The translations under genes were made by a program, and so were the position numbers. Below, piece by piece: positions 7,096 through 12,853 of a stretch of 12,853 bases of DNA. The DNA comes from Candidatus Saccharibacteria bacterium UBA6258 (GTDB taxonomy: Bacteria; Patescibacteriota; Saccharimonadia; Saccharimonadales; Saccharimonadaceae): assembly GCA_002441145.1 (NCBI GenBank), contig DJVK01000008.1:13653-26505 (forward strand). The letters are read 5' to 3'. Position 1 is the first letter of the stretch, and the number at the start of each line of letters is the position of its first letter. The notes beneath the pieces are model-generated. The model saw nothing but the letters and a program-made list of their open reading frames with translations, searched no databases and was not told where the DNA came from.

Positions 7096-7101
7096 ATTAT
7101 A
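7096..7101 (-). promoter_or_regulatory. Putative extended -10 box (TGC-TATAAT) of the pilin-like gene, leaderless geometry
   Basis: On the minus strand TGC-TATAAT is a perfect extended -10, ending eight bases before the ATG at 7087. The expected transcription start is within two or three bases of the ATG. Confidence 0.6.
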
Positions 7102-7123
7102 GCAAATAATCAAGCTTGTGCGA

Positions 7124-7129
7124 TATAAT
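7124..7129 (+). promoter_or_regulatory. Putative -10 box (TATAAT) of recA
   Basis: A perfect TATAAT is followed by AGAACC, as at the PBP promoter. The predicted leader is about 20 bases and contains a strong GAGGGAG ribosome site at 7146-7152. A second, weaker TATAAA at 7138-7143 could be an alternative. No -35 box or recognisable LexA operator is visible. Confidence 0.55.
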
Positions 7130-7155
7130 AGAACCAGTATAAAGAGAGGGAGATT

Positions 7156-8202
7156 ATGGCAAAAAAGTCTGAGAGTAAAACACTAGCCGAAAAACCGACT
7201 GCCGATGAAGGGAAATTAAAAGCCCTTGGTCTCGCAATGGATCAAATAACCAAGCAATTTGGTGACGGATCAATCATGAAGCTTGGCGATGCAAAAAAAG
7301 TTGACATTGAATTGTTACCTTCTGGCGCACTGAGCTTAGACATCGCACTTGGAGGCGGTTATCCAAAGGGACGCATCATTGAGGTCTACGGCCCAGAATC
7401 ATCAGGTAAGACAACGTTGACATTGCATGCAATTGCAGAAATTCAGCGACAGGGTGGCACTGCCGCATTTATCGATGCCGAACACGCGCTTGACCCAGCA
7501 TATGCACGTAAACTCGGCGTAGACACCGATAACTTGCTTGTTTCACAGCCAGATAACGGTGAACAAGCGCTTGAAATCGTCGAAACACTCGTCCGCAGTA
7601 ACGCTGTCGACTTGATTGTTGTCGACTCGGTCGCAGCACTTGTTCCGCAAGCCGAAATCGATGGCGACATGGGCGATAGCCACATGGGTCTGCAAGCTCG
7701 TTTGATGAGCCAGGCGTTGCGTAAGTTGACGGGTATCATTAACAAGTCACACGCGACAGTCATCTTTATCAACCAGATTCGTATGAAGATTGGTGTGATG
7801 TTTGGCAACCCAGAAACCACTACCGGTGGTAACGCGCTTAAATTCTATGCCTCTGTACGTGCTGATATTCGTCGTACTGGCCAGATTAAAGAGGGCGAGG
7901 AAATAATCGGTAACCGTACCAAGGTCAAGATCGTCAAGAACAAGATTGCACCACCATTCCGTACTGCTGAGTTCGACATTATGTATAACGAAGGTATCAG
8001 CCGTACTGGTGACGTACTCGACCTTGCGGTCATTTACGGTGTTGTCGGCAAGGCTGGTGCATGGTTTGACTATAATGATGCAAAGATCGGCCAAGGTCGT
8101 GAAGCAACCAAGAAGTACCTCAAGCAGAATCCTGACGTTTTGAACGAAATTGATGCGAAGGTTCGTGCTAAGGTGGCTGAAGCAGTCGAACTAGCTTCTT
8201 AG
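7156..8202 (+). CDS. recA: Recombinase RecA
   Basis: RecA forms the ATP-dependent filament on single-stranded DNA that catalyses homology search and strand exchange. The 348 residues include Walker A GPESSGKT (79-86), catalytic E109 in AEHALD, Walker B LIVVD (153-157), loop L1 near 170-178, and loop L2 with GVMFGNPETTTGGNALKF (213-230). All hallmarks are intact and no intein is present. The C-terminus lacks the strongly acidic tail of E. coli RecA. The ATG at 7156 is supported by GAGGGAG four to nine bases upstream. recX follows after 13 bases, the common recA-recX operon. Confidence 0.98.
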   Translation: MAKKSESKTLAEKPTADEGKLKALGLAMDQITKQFGDGSIMKLGDAKKVDIELLPSGALSLDIALGGGYPKGRIIEVYGPESSGKTTLTLHAIAEIQRQGGTAAFIDAEHALDPAYARKLGVDTDNLLVSQPDNGEQALEIVETLVRSNAVDLIVVDSVAALVPQAEIDGDMGDSHMGLQARLMSQALRKLTGIINKSHATVIFINQIRMKIGVMFGNPETTTGGNALKFYASVRADIRRTGQIKEGEEIIGNRTKVKIVKNKIAPPFRTAEFDIMYNEGISRTGDVLDLAVIYGVVGKAGAWFDYNDAKIGQGREATKKYLKQNPDVLNEIDAKVRAKVAEAVELAS

Positions 8203-8215
8203 CTGGTAGGCTATC

Positions 8216-8857
8216 GTGAAAATTACGCATATCGGCGTACAGGCCCGTGACCCAAATAGGGTTAACGTATCAGTCGATGGTAAGTATAAGTTCAGTCTTG
8301 ATATGTTCCAGCTCGTTGAGCTGGGCATCAAGACTGGGCAAGAGTACTCCGAAGAAGAGATGGCGAGTTTTGAAAATGAAAGCCGCTTCGGTAAGCTCTA
8401 TGCCAGAGCACTTGAATATACGTTGATGCGTCCGCATAGCGCTAAAGAGGTTCGTGATTATTTATGGCGCAAGACACGCGCTACGCTGACCAAAGATGGG
8501 CAAAAGCGAGAGGGCTATCCAGTTCCTCTGACCGAACGCGTTTTCAATAGGCTGCTAGAGCGCGGCTATATTGATGATGAAAAGTTTGCGCGCTATTGGG
8601 TAGAAAATCGTAATCAAACAAAAGGTTCGAGCAAGCGAAAGCTCATCAATGAACTACGCGTCAAAGGCGTCAATACAGGTATTATTGAGCAGGCCTTCAG
8701 TGAGTCTGAGCGTAGCGATGAAGATGAGATTCAGAAGATTATCGCTAAAAAACGCAACAAGTACCCTGATGATCAAAAACTAATGCAGTATCTCGCCAGA
8801 CAAGGCTTTTCATTCGACGATATCAAATCGGCACTTGCTAACGAGCGTGCAGATTAA
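8216..8857 (+). CDS. recX: Regulatory protein RecX
   Basis: RecX binds RecA filaments and limits their extension and activity. The 213-residue protein shows the helical-repeat pattern of the family: ALEYTLMRPHSAKEVRDYLWRK, VFNRLLERGYIDDEKFARYWVENR and KRKLINELRVKGVNTGIIEQAF, the last two being the best-conserved RecX repeats. A beta-rich N-terminal extension of about 60 residues (ITHIGVQARDPNRVNVSVDG) precedes them. It starts with GTG at 8216, 13 bases after recA, with GGTAGG about five bases upstream. Expression probably depends on recA. Its stop overlaps the stop of the converging PRC-barrel gene by three bases. Confidence 0.93.
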   Translation: MKITHIGVQARDPNRVNVSVDGKYKFSLDMFQLVELGIKTGQEYSEEEMASFENESRFGKLYARALEYTLMRPHSAKEVRDYLWRKTRATLTKDGQKREGYPVPLTERVFNRLLERGYIDDEKFARYWVENRNQTKGSSKRKLINELRVKGVNTGIIEQAFSESERSDEDEIQKIIAKKRNKYPDDQKLMQYLARQGFSFDDIKSALANERAD

Positions 8858-9435
8858 CTAACAACGGTTTGGTCGGGCGCTGGCTCGGATTTACGAAATG
8901 GATTGACGTACGATCCCGGCACCTGGTGTCGTTCCAGCTCTGGAGCCTTAGCCTCTGAATGTACCACAATCGCGTCATCGTTAATTTCGATTATTTGTGT
9001 GCGGTGAATGAGCAGTTCAGTGTCACTGAACGTGTGGAACAGCGGCCGTCGAACACTGAGTTGCTGAACGATGAATCCGCTCGTGTCCAGGGTGAAGTCG
9101 ATGACTTTGCCTAGTTTGTTGCGGCGTTCATCCGTAACATGCATGCCTACAAGGTTAAAATTGAGGCTGTAAATATCGTGAATTTTAATAACGTCGTCAG
9201 GGGCGATGAATTCGTCGCTAGAGTCTACGATAAATCCCAGGTCGCTGAGTTCGCGCACGTCGGCGATGCGGAGTAGAGACGGCGTATGGTGATCTAGCAG
9301 AGGGCCCTTGACGACGTAGGCGACAACGCCAAGATTTTTTGGGTCGATGATCGGGCGTTCGGTGCGCGCAAGTTCGCTACCGGTCTGTAGCCCCATAACG
9401 GGTGAGTTGTTGAGTGTTGATCCGAGTATAATCAT
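8854..9435 (-). CDS. PRC-barrel domain protein at the end of the pilus operon
   Basis: The 193 residues appear to hold two PRC-barrel modules: about 9-85 (SPVMGLQTGSELARTERPII and LGFIVDSSDEFIAPDDVIKI) and about 92-160 (LVGMHVTDERRNKLGKVIDF and RTQIIEINDDAIVV). Known: PRC barrels are small beta-barrels named after photosynthetic reaction centre H subunits and the RimM C-terminus, generally protein- or RNA-binding. No signal peptide or membrane helix is visible, so it is probably cytoplasmic. The C-terminus is a loose tail containing YVNPF. It lies 18 bases after the small membrane-protein gene, with AGGCGG upstream of the ATG, so it is likely the last gene of the pilMNO unit. Its role there is unknown; a cytoplasmic adaptor for the pilus platform is a guess. 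Confidence 0.75.
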   Translation of the reverse strand: MIILGSTLNNSPVMGLQTGSELARTERPIIDPKNLGVVAYVVKGPLLDHHTPSLLRIADVRELSDLGFIVDSSDEFIAPDDVIKIHDIYSLNFNLVGMHVTDERRNKLGKVIDFTLDTSGFIVQQLSVRRPLFHTFSDTELLIHRTQIIEINDDAIVVHSEAKAPELERHQVPGSYVNPFRKSEPAPDQTVVS

Positions 9436-9453
9436 GATGCTATCCGCCTAACG

Positions 9454-9732
9454 TTATTCAAACGGGTTAGTTCGCCCAGGAGGCAATTGATATTCACCTG
9501 TATTTTCGTCTGCCTTTTTGAAAGATTTTATCTTCTCGATAGTCTCTTCGTCAAATTGTTGGTTGATGACGTTAGGGTCGACCTCGTTGGTTTGTAAGAT
9601 TGTTTGGTAAAGCAGTAAGGTTGCGACGGAAAGTCCACCAAGAACGGTGAGTACAAAAATCATTACGTGATATCGATGGAACGTCCGCGAAAAAATCTTA
9701 GCAATTTGTCGTGGGGTAAAGTCGAGTTTCAT
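9454..9732 (-). CDS. Small single-pass membrane protein of the pilus operon, possible PilP stand-in
   Basis: The 92-residue protein has a short basic cytoplasmic N-terminus (1-21), one membrane helix (about 23-46), a charged, probably helical segment (about 60-75) and a C-terminal YQLPPGRTNPFE. No named family is recognised with confidence. Its position directly after pilO matches pilP in classical pilMNOP operons, and PilP proteins carry an RDPF-type motif, which resembles RTNPF here. However, no lipobox and no PilP beta-domain are present. Its ATG overlaps the pilO stop as TAATG, which indicates translational coupling. It is inferred to be an inner-membrane accessory of PilN/PilO. Confidence 0.7.
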   Translation of the reverse strand: MKLDFTPRQIAKIFSRTFHRYHVMIFVLTVLGGLSVATLLLYQTILQTNEVDPNVINQQFDEETIEKIKSFKKADENTGEYQLPPGRTNPFE

Positions 9733-10412
9733 TATCGTACGTAGACCTCGATGGTTAATGTGTCGCTGGTAACTACCCCGCCCTTTGAGTCGCCATCAGT
9801 TGCCTTTGACAGGCCGATCGTTGATATGCGCATCTTGGTGAGGCTTTGTTCGATGGAGTGAATGAAGGTAAGCATCTTTGGGTAAGGGATAGGGTTAACG
9901 AGTGTGATGGTTGCGGTCATTGATTTTACACTCACGGGAGCCGTAGCGCCACTAGTTCCGGCGTCGGCTCGGCTACCGGTGGCTGCGTCTGGCTCGCTGA
10001 CAGTAGGTGTCGCAGGAGTGTCGGCTGCCGCTGCTGCTCCGCCCGTGACGCCAGTGGAAGTTACAGAACCAAAAGTGATATTAGTGATGCCGATGCCAGC
10101 ATTCTGGGCTAGGCGATTGATATCCGTAATAATCTGGTCTTGATACAGATAGCTTTGGCTTTCGGCGACGATAAGTGAGGCGCGCTCGATTACTTCGGAC
10201 TGTTTTTCGAGTTGCGTCTTAGTCGACTGCAGACCTTGCAGGCTGGAGTTGCTACTTGCGGCCAGAGTTGCAGTTTCTTGAGCGGATCTTGAGAATTCCT
10301 TCAACTTACTGTGGCCGAATGTAAACATGCCGACACCAGCGATGGCCAGGAGGGTGAGGGCGCTCATCAGGATGAGGCGTAGCCGCACGGGGCTCATGGT
10401 AGAAGGTTTCAT
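9732..10412 (-). CDS. pilO: PilO-like type IV pilus inner-membrane protein
   Basis: PilO pairs with PilN in the periplasmic part of the pilus alignment subcomplex. The 226 residues fit: short cytoplasmic N-terminus, one membrane helix (about 11-33), a coiled-coil region (about 35-80), then a ferredoxin-like domain split by a low-complexity insert at about 117-160 rich in Ala, Thr, Gly and Pro. The last strands (MTATITLVNPIPYPKMLTFI and KMRISTIGLSKA) match the conserved PilO end. The assignment rests on this architecture and on gene order; sequence conservation in the family is low. The ATG overlaps the pilN stop as ATGA, and AAGGAAGGA (10421-10429 on this strand) sits at an ideal eight-base spacing. 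Confidence 0.82.
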   Translation of the reverse strand: MKPSTMSPVRLRLILMSALTLLAIAGVGMFTFGHSKLKEFSRSAQETATLAASSNSSLQGLQSTKTQLEKQSEVIERASLIVAESQSYLYQDQIITDINRLAQNAGIGITNITFGSVTSTGVTGGAAAAADTPATPTVSEPDAATGSRADAGTSGATAPVSVKSMTATITLVNPIPYPKMLTFIHSIEQSLTKMRISTIGLSKATDGDSKGGVVTSDTLTIEVYVR

Positions 10413-10975
10413 AGGTTCAATCCTTCCTTTGTGTAGGTGATATTCATTACGGCCGTATGCGAATAGCTGCCAGACTCATCGTCACCTGATGCCGAAGATA
10501 TCGATTGAAAGTTAACGTCTGAAAATAGTTTCGATTTTTGCATATTCGACTTGACCTGGATGAGGTCGGCGTACGACTTGGCCTTGACGGATAGCGTTGT
10601 TGGCGTTCCGAAGTTGGATGGGTCTAGCGTCAGTCGATCGATGATGACATCTTGTGGCAGGACCGAGGCGATAGTGATTATCAGTTTCGTGTAAGGTACT
10701 TGTTGATCAAGGATATATTTTGCCGTTGCTAGGTTTGACCTAAAGCTATCAGCCTGAGCTTTGACTGGTGCATATGAAACATTTTTTGCATCATTTTCGG
10801 CAATAGATTGTTCATCTTGCGCTTTTTCGGCACTTAAGAACACGTATACTCCACCCATTTCGACAAAAAGGAGCACGATAAATAGTGTCAACAAGATTAC
10901 GTAACGTACGAGCAGCGTGTTTGTTCGCGCCGCGGCAAGCTGCCGGCGATCATCTGGTGCTAGAAGGTTAATCAC
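10409..10975 (-). CDS. pilN: PilN-like type IV pilus assembly protein
   Basis: PilN links cytoplasmic PilM to periplasmic PilO. The protein begins with the diagnostic INLLAPDDRRQ, whose INLL motif is the PilM-binding peptide. A membrane helix (about 22-48), a coiled-coil and a compact periplasmic domain follow. A TTG at 10981 would add two residues, but the GTG at 10975 is preferred. GAGGAG at 10984-10989 is eight bases from the GTG and only two from the TTG, and the GTG overlaps the pilM stop as GTGA, matching the ATGA overlap with pilO downstream. From the GTG the protein has 188 residues. Confidence 0.88.
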   Translation of the reverse strand: MINLLAPDDRRQLAAARTNTLLVRYVILLTLFIVLLFVEMGGVYVFLSAEKAQDEQSIAENDAKNVSYAPVKAQADSFRSNLATAKYILDQQVPYTKLIITIASVLPQDVIIDRLTLDPSNFGTPTTLSVKAKSYADLIQVKSNMQKSKLFSDVNFQSISSASGDDESGSYSHTAVMNITYTKEGLNL

Positions 10976-12030
10976 TTCCAAATCTCCTCGTGAGGAACGT
11001 TCGCTAGTCCTGCGACGGCAATGTATCGCGGCCTGAACTGCTTGTTAGGCTCTTGGAGCGACCCAAAATCAAGTTTTTGCCATGGGCTTGCAACGCGAGC
11101 TGGCATGATTAGCTCGTTAGTGAAGAATTCACCGATTCCGGGGACGTTGGCGCCGCCACCGACGATAAGTACCTGTTCGATTTTGCGGTCGTCATTCAGG
11201 CGTTCGTTATAGTAGCGAATTACTTTACGTATTTCGGTGACGATGCGCTGCAGGCTAGGGTTGAGGGCATTAGTGATTTTTGCTTGGCGCGGCCCAGCGT
11301 TGAGGCCGTTGAGAACTTTGTATTGGTGCGCGTTTTCGAGAGTGATGTTGAGTTTTTTGGCGATATCCAAGGTAAAGGTATTTCCACCGATACCAACGCC
11401 ACCCGTGACGCGTATCGCACGACCATCAAGGACGGCGATATCGGTACTTGCTGGCCCGATGTCGACGATGAGGGTCGACAAGTGACCTTCTTCGGTAGCT
11501 TCGATAACGCGTGCAACGGCGTTGATGCTTGGCTCGGCGATAACTGGGGTCAGCCCTGCTTGTCGTACCGCATTCACGCAGGTGTCGACAAGAGTTGAAG
11601 GCACTGCAGACATGACCACGGTGAGCGTGTCTTTTGTACGGTCAATAATTTCGTAGTCAACGTAGAGTGCATTCAACGGAATTGGAATATACTGATCAAC
11701 TTCAACCTCTACTGCGTTATCAATCCGTTTTTCTTCGGCGATAGGCAGCGTAAAGGTACGCGAAAAGGTACGACCGGTAGGTAGGCCGACGACGACGTGA
11801 TCCGAGCCAAGTGTGCCGATGATATTTTCTTTCAGAAGGCTACTGATACTATCTGAAAGGTAGGTATCGTCGGGGTCATCAAGGCTGACTTGGACTTTTG
11901 AAGGGTCGAGATCAAGTGATCCGTAGCCCAAAACAAGCCATCGCTTCGGATCAATGGACATGACTTTAATACCAGTCTGGCTGATGTCGAGACCGATAAG
12001 GGGTTTGTCTTTATAAAATAGTTTTGTCAT
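10972..12030 (-). CDS. pilM: PilM, actin-like type IV pilus assembly protein
   Basis: PilM is the cytoplasmic actin-fold ATP-binding protein that docks on the PilN N-terminal peptide and connects it to the pilus motor. The nucleotide-pocket motifs are visible: PLIGLDISQTGIKV near the N-terminus (phosphate 1), LIVDIGPASTDIAVLDG (phosphate 2) and VLIVGGGANVPGI (adenosine). KIEQVLIV and the C-terminal IAVAGLAN also fit the family. The ATG at 12030 gives 352 residues starting MTKLFYKDKP, the usual PilM opening. An in-frame GTG at 12039 adds three residues and cannot be excluded, as neither start has a good ribosome site. It has its own promoter after pilC and heads the pilM-N-O unit. Confidence 0.94.
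   Translation of the reverse strand: MTKLFYKDKPLIGLDISQTGIKVMSIDPKRWLVLGYGSLDLDPSKVQVSLDDPDDTYLSDSISSLLKENIIGTLGSDHVVVGLPTGRTFSRTFTLPIAEEKRIDNAVEVEVDQYIPIPLNALYVDYEIIDRTKDTLTVVMSAVPSTLVDTCVNAVRQAGLTPVIAEPSINAVARVIEATEEGHLSTLIVDIGPASTDIAVLDGRAIRVTGGVGIGGNTFTLDIAKKLNITLENAHQYKVLNGLNAGPRQAKITNALNPSLQRIVTEIRKVIRYYNERLNDDRKIEQVLIVGGGANVPGIGEFFTNELIMPARVASPWQKLDFGSLQEPNKQFRPRYIAVAGLANVPHEEIWK
10984..10989 (-). promoter_or_regulatory. Ribosome binding site of pilN (GAGGAG), selects the GTG start
   Basis: This strong site inside the end of pilM lies eight bases from the GTG at 10975 and only two from the alternative TTG at 10981. It therefore decides the start in favour of GTG. Confidence 0.65.
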
Positions 12031-12062
12031 TATGCCCACAAATAATAAGAATGCTTAGATTT

Positions 12063-12068
12063 AGTATA
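12063..12068 (-). promoter_or_regulatory. Putative extended -10 box (TGC-TATACT) of pilM
   Basis: On the minus strand TGC-TATACT is a good extended -10 in the 61-base gap between pilC and pilM. The predicted leader is about 26 bases without a clear Shine-Dalgarno. No terminator hairpin for pilC is visible, so read-through from pilC is also possible. Confidence 0.55.
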
Positions 12069-12091
12069 GCATGAGCGGATTGAGTTTAGTA

Positions 12092-12853
12092 CTATTTGAT
12101 GCTCTGGGCAAGGCCGGCAATCGGGCCCATTACGCTGGCCGCGATAAGCCCAACCATCGACCCCATTATCAAGATCATAACAGGCTCGATGATAGAGCTG
12201 ATGCCATCGATGGCGACATCGACTTCTTCTTCGTAAAAATCGGCTACCTTGACAAGGATGGTGTCTGTTTGGCCCGTCTCCTCACCGACGGCAAGCATCT
12301 GGGCGACGATAGGCGGGAACAGGTCATTCTTTTCAATGACCGACGACAGGGTTCTGCCGTTTTTGACTTGTTCGGCAGCATCCACGAGTGCGCGTTCGTA
12401 CACATTGTTACCCACGGCTCGCGCGGTGACATTAAGCGCTTCGAGTACGGCAACGCCTGCTCCCATCAATGCTGAGAATGTGCGGGCAAATCGCGCCACG
12501 GCAACCTTGCGAATGATGGTATTAATCATTGGTGCTTTGAGGATGAGTCTATGGAATATTTCCTTACCGTGCGGAGTTTTAACGAAACGCATAAGTGACA
12601 CGACGCTGCCTATCATGGCAGGCAATACGATGTACCAGTAGCTAATTAAGAAGTCGCTGGCCCCGAGCATGAACTGTGTCAGCGGCGGCAGCTCGGCATC
12701 TGGGCCACCAAGATCTTTAAGGATATTGCCGATTTGAGGTATGACGAATAGCATAAGCCCGAAGAATGCGCCAATCGTGATGACAACAAGTACCATAGGG
12801 TAGGTCATGGCGCTCTTGATCTTTTTGCGCATCGAGGCGTTTTTTTCTTGCTG
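12092..12853 (-). CDS. pilC: Type IV pilus platform protein PilC/GspF (5' partial)
   Basis: PilC is the polytopic inner-membrane platform on which pilins are assembled. The frame is open to the window edge, so the start and the first GspF domain lie outside; the visible 253 codons include the end of the linker, membrane helices and the second T2SSF domain. The opening KNASMRKKIKSAMTYPMVL is the family's typical junction. Helices are visible at YPMVLVVITIGAFFGLMLF, YWYIVLPAMIGSVVSL and VMILIMGSMVGLIAASVM. The conserved FARTFSALMGAGVAVLEAL and AVGEETGQTDTIL match the second domain. It is probably co-transcribed with pilB/pilT genes upstream, outside this window; that is inferred. Confidence 0.95.
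   Translation of the reverse strand, partial: QQEKNASMRKKIKSAMTYPMVLVVITIGAFFGLMLFVIPQIGNILKDLGGPDAELPPLTQFMLGASDFLISYWYIVLPAMIGSVVSLMRFVKTPHGKEIFHRLILKAPMINTIIRKVAVARFARTFSALMGAGVAVLEALNVTARAVGNNVYERALVDAAEQVKNGRTLSSVIEKNDLFPPIVAQMLAVGEETGQTDTILVKVADFYEEEVDVAIDGISSIIEPVMILIMGSMVGLIAASVMGPIAGLAQSIK

Noticed and set aside
7088..7155. LexA/SOS operator upstream of recA
   Set aside because: No palindrome resembling known LexA boxes was seen in the shared recA promoter region.
7443..8094. Minus-strand ORFs inside recA
   Set aside because: These are shadow frames of a highly conserved gene; the translations show no domain.
12071..12475. 134-codon plus-strand ORF opposite pilC
   Set aside because: It is antisense to conserved PilC sequence, and its translation is His/Asp-rich and typical of a shadow frame.
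1..12853. Alternative genetic code (TGA as glycine, as in some CPR lineages)
   Set aside because: TGA acts as a stop at pilM, pilN and elsewhere, and conserved glycines use GGN codons, so the standard bacterial code applies.

Overview
The window looks like a chromosomal housekeeping segment from a Patescibacteria (CPR) bacterium, most probably a Candidatus Saccharibacteria (TM7) relative. This is an inference from gene style, not a database match: very tight packing (most gaps under 70 bases), the standard code with TGA as stop, a class A penicillin-binding protein with a cysteine-repeat tail, a surface lamin-tail protein, and a minimal PilM/N/O/C pilus set. No insertion sequence, CRISPR array, tRNA, rRNA or phage gene was seen, and no gene-free stretch exceeds 70 bases.

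Bases 1-6679 (+ strand): the 3' end of a membrane-anchored lamin-tail-domain surface protein, then ruvC (Holliday junction resolvase), a bifunctional class A penicillin-binding protein, ruvA and ruvB (branch migration), and a two-helix membrane protein with a bacterial PH domain and a Gln/Pro-rich N-terminus. Bases 6692-7087 (- strand): a small type IV pilin-like gene, which converges on the PH gene and diverges from recA. Bases 7156-8857 (+ strand): recA and recX. Bases 8854-12853 (- strand): type IV pilus genes in the transcription order pilC (partial), own promoter, pilM, pilN, pilO, a 92-residue single-pass membrane protein, and a PRC-barrel protein. RecX and the PRC-barrel gene converge with overlapping stop codons.

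Two functional themes are interleaved. One is homologous recombination (RuvABC, RecA, RecX). The other is the cell envelope and pilus (PBP, surface protein, PH protein, pilin, PilMNOC). A pilus used for DNA uptake beside recombination genes would make sense, but the sequence does not prove it.

The most interesting signal is at gene starts. Nearly every transcription unit has a recognisable TATAAT-like box. For pbp, ruvA and the pilin-like gene, the start codon lies only 6-8 bases after that box with no usable Shine-Dalgarno site, so these messages should be leaderless. The same geometry upstream of ruvC points to a 15-codon leader ORF whose TGA overlaps the ruvC ATG. Other points to check are cysteine-pair repeats in two unrelated exported proteins, a possible PilP stand-in with a C-terminal NPF motif, a PRC-barrel protein in the pilus operon, and a GTG start correction for pilN.
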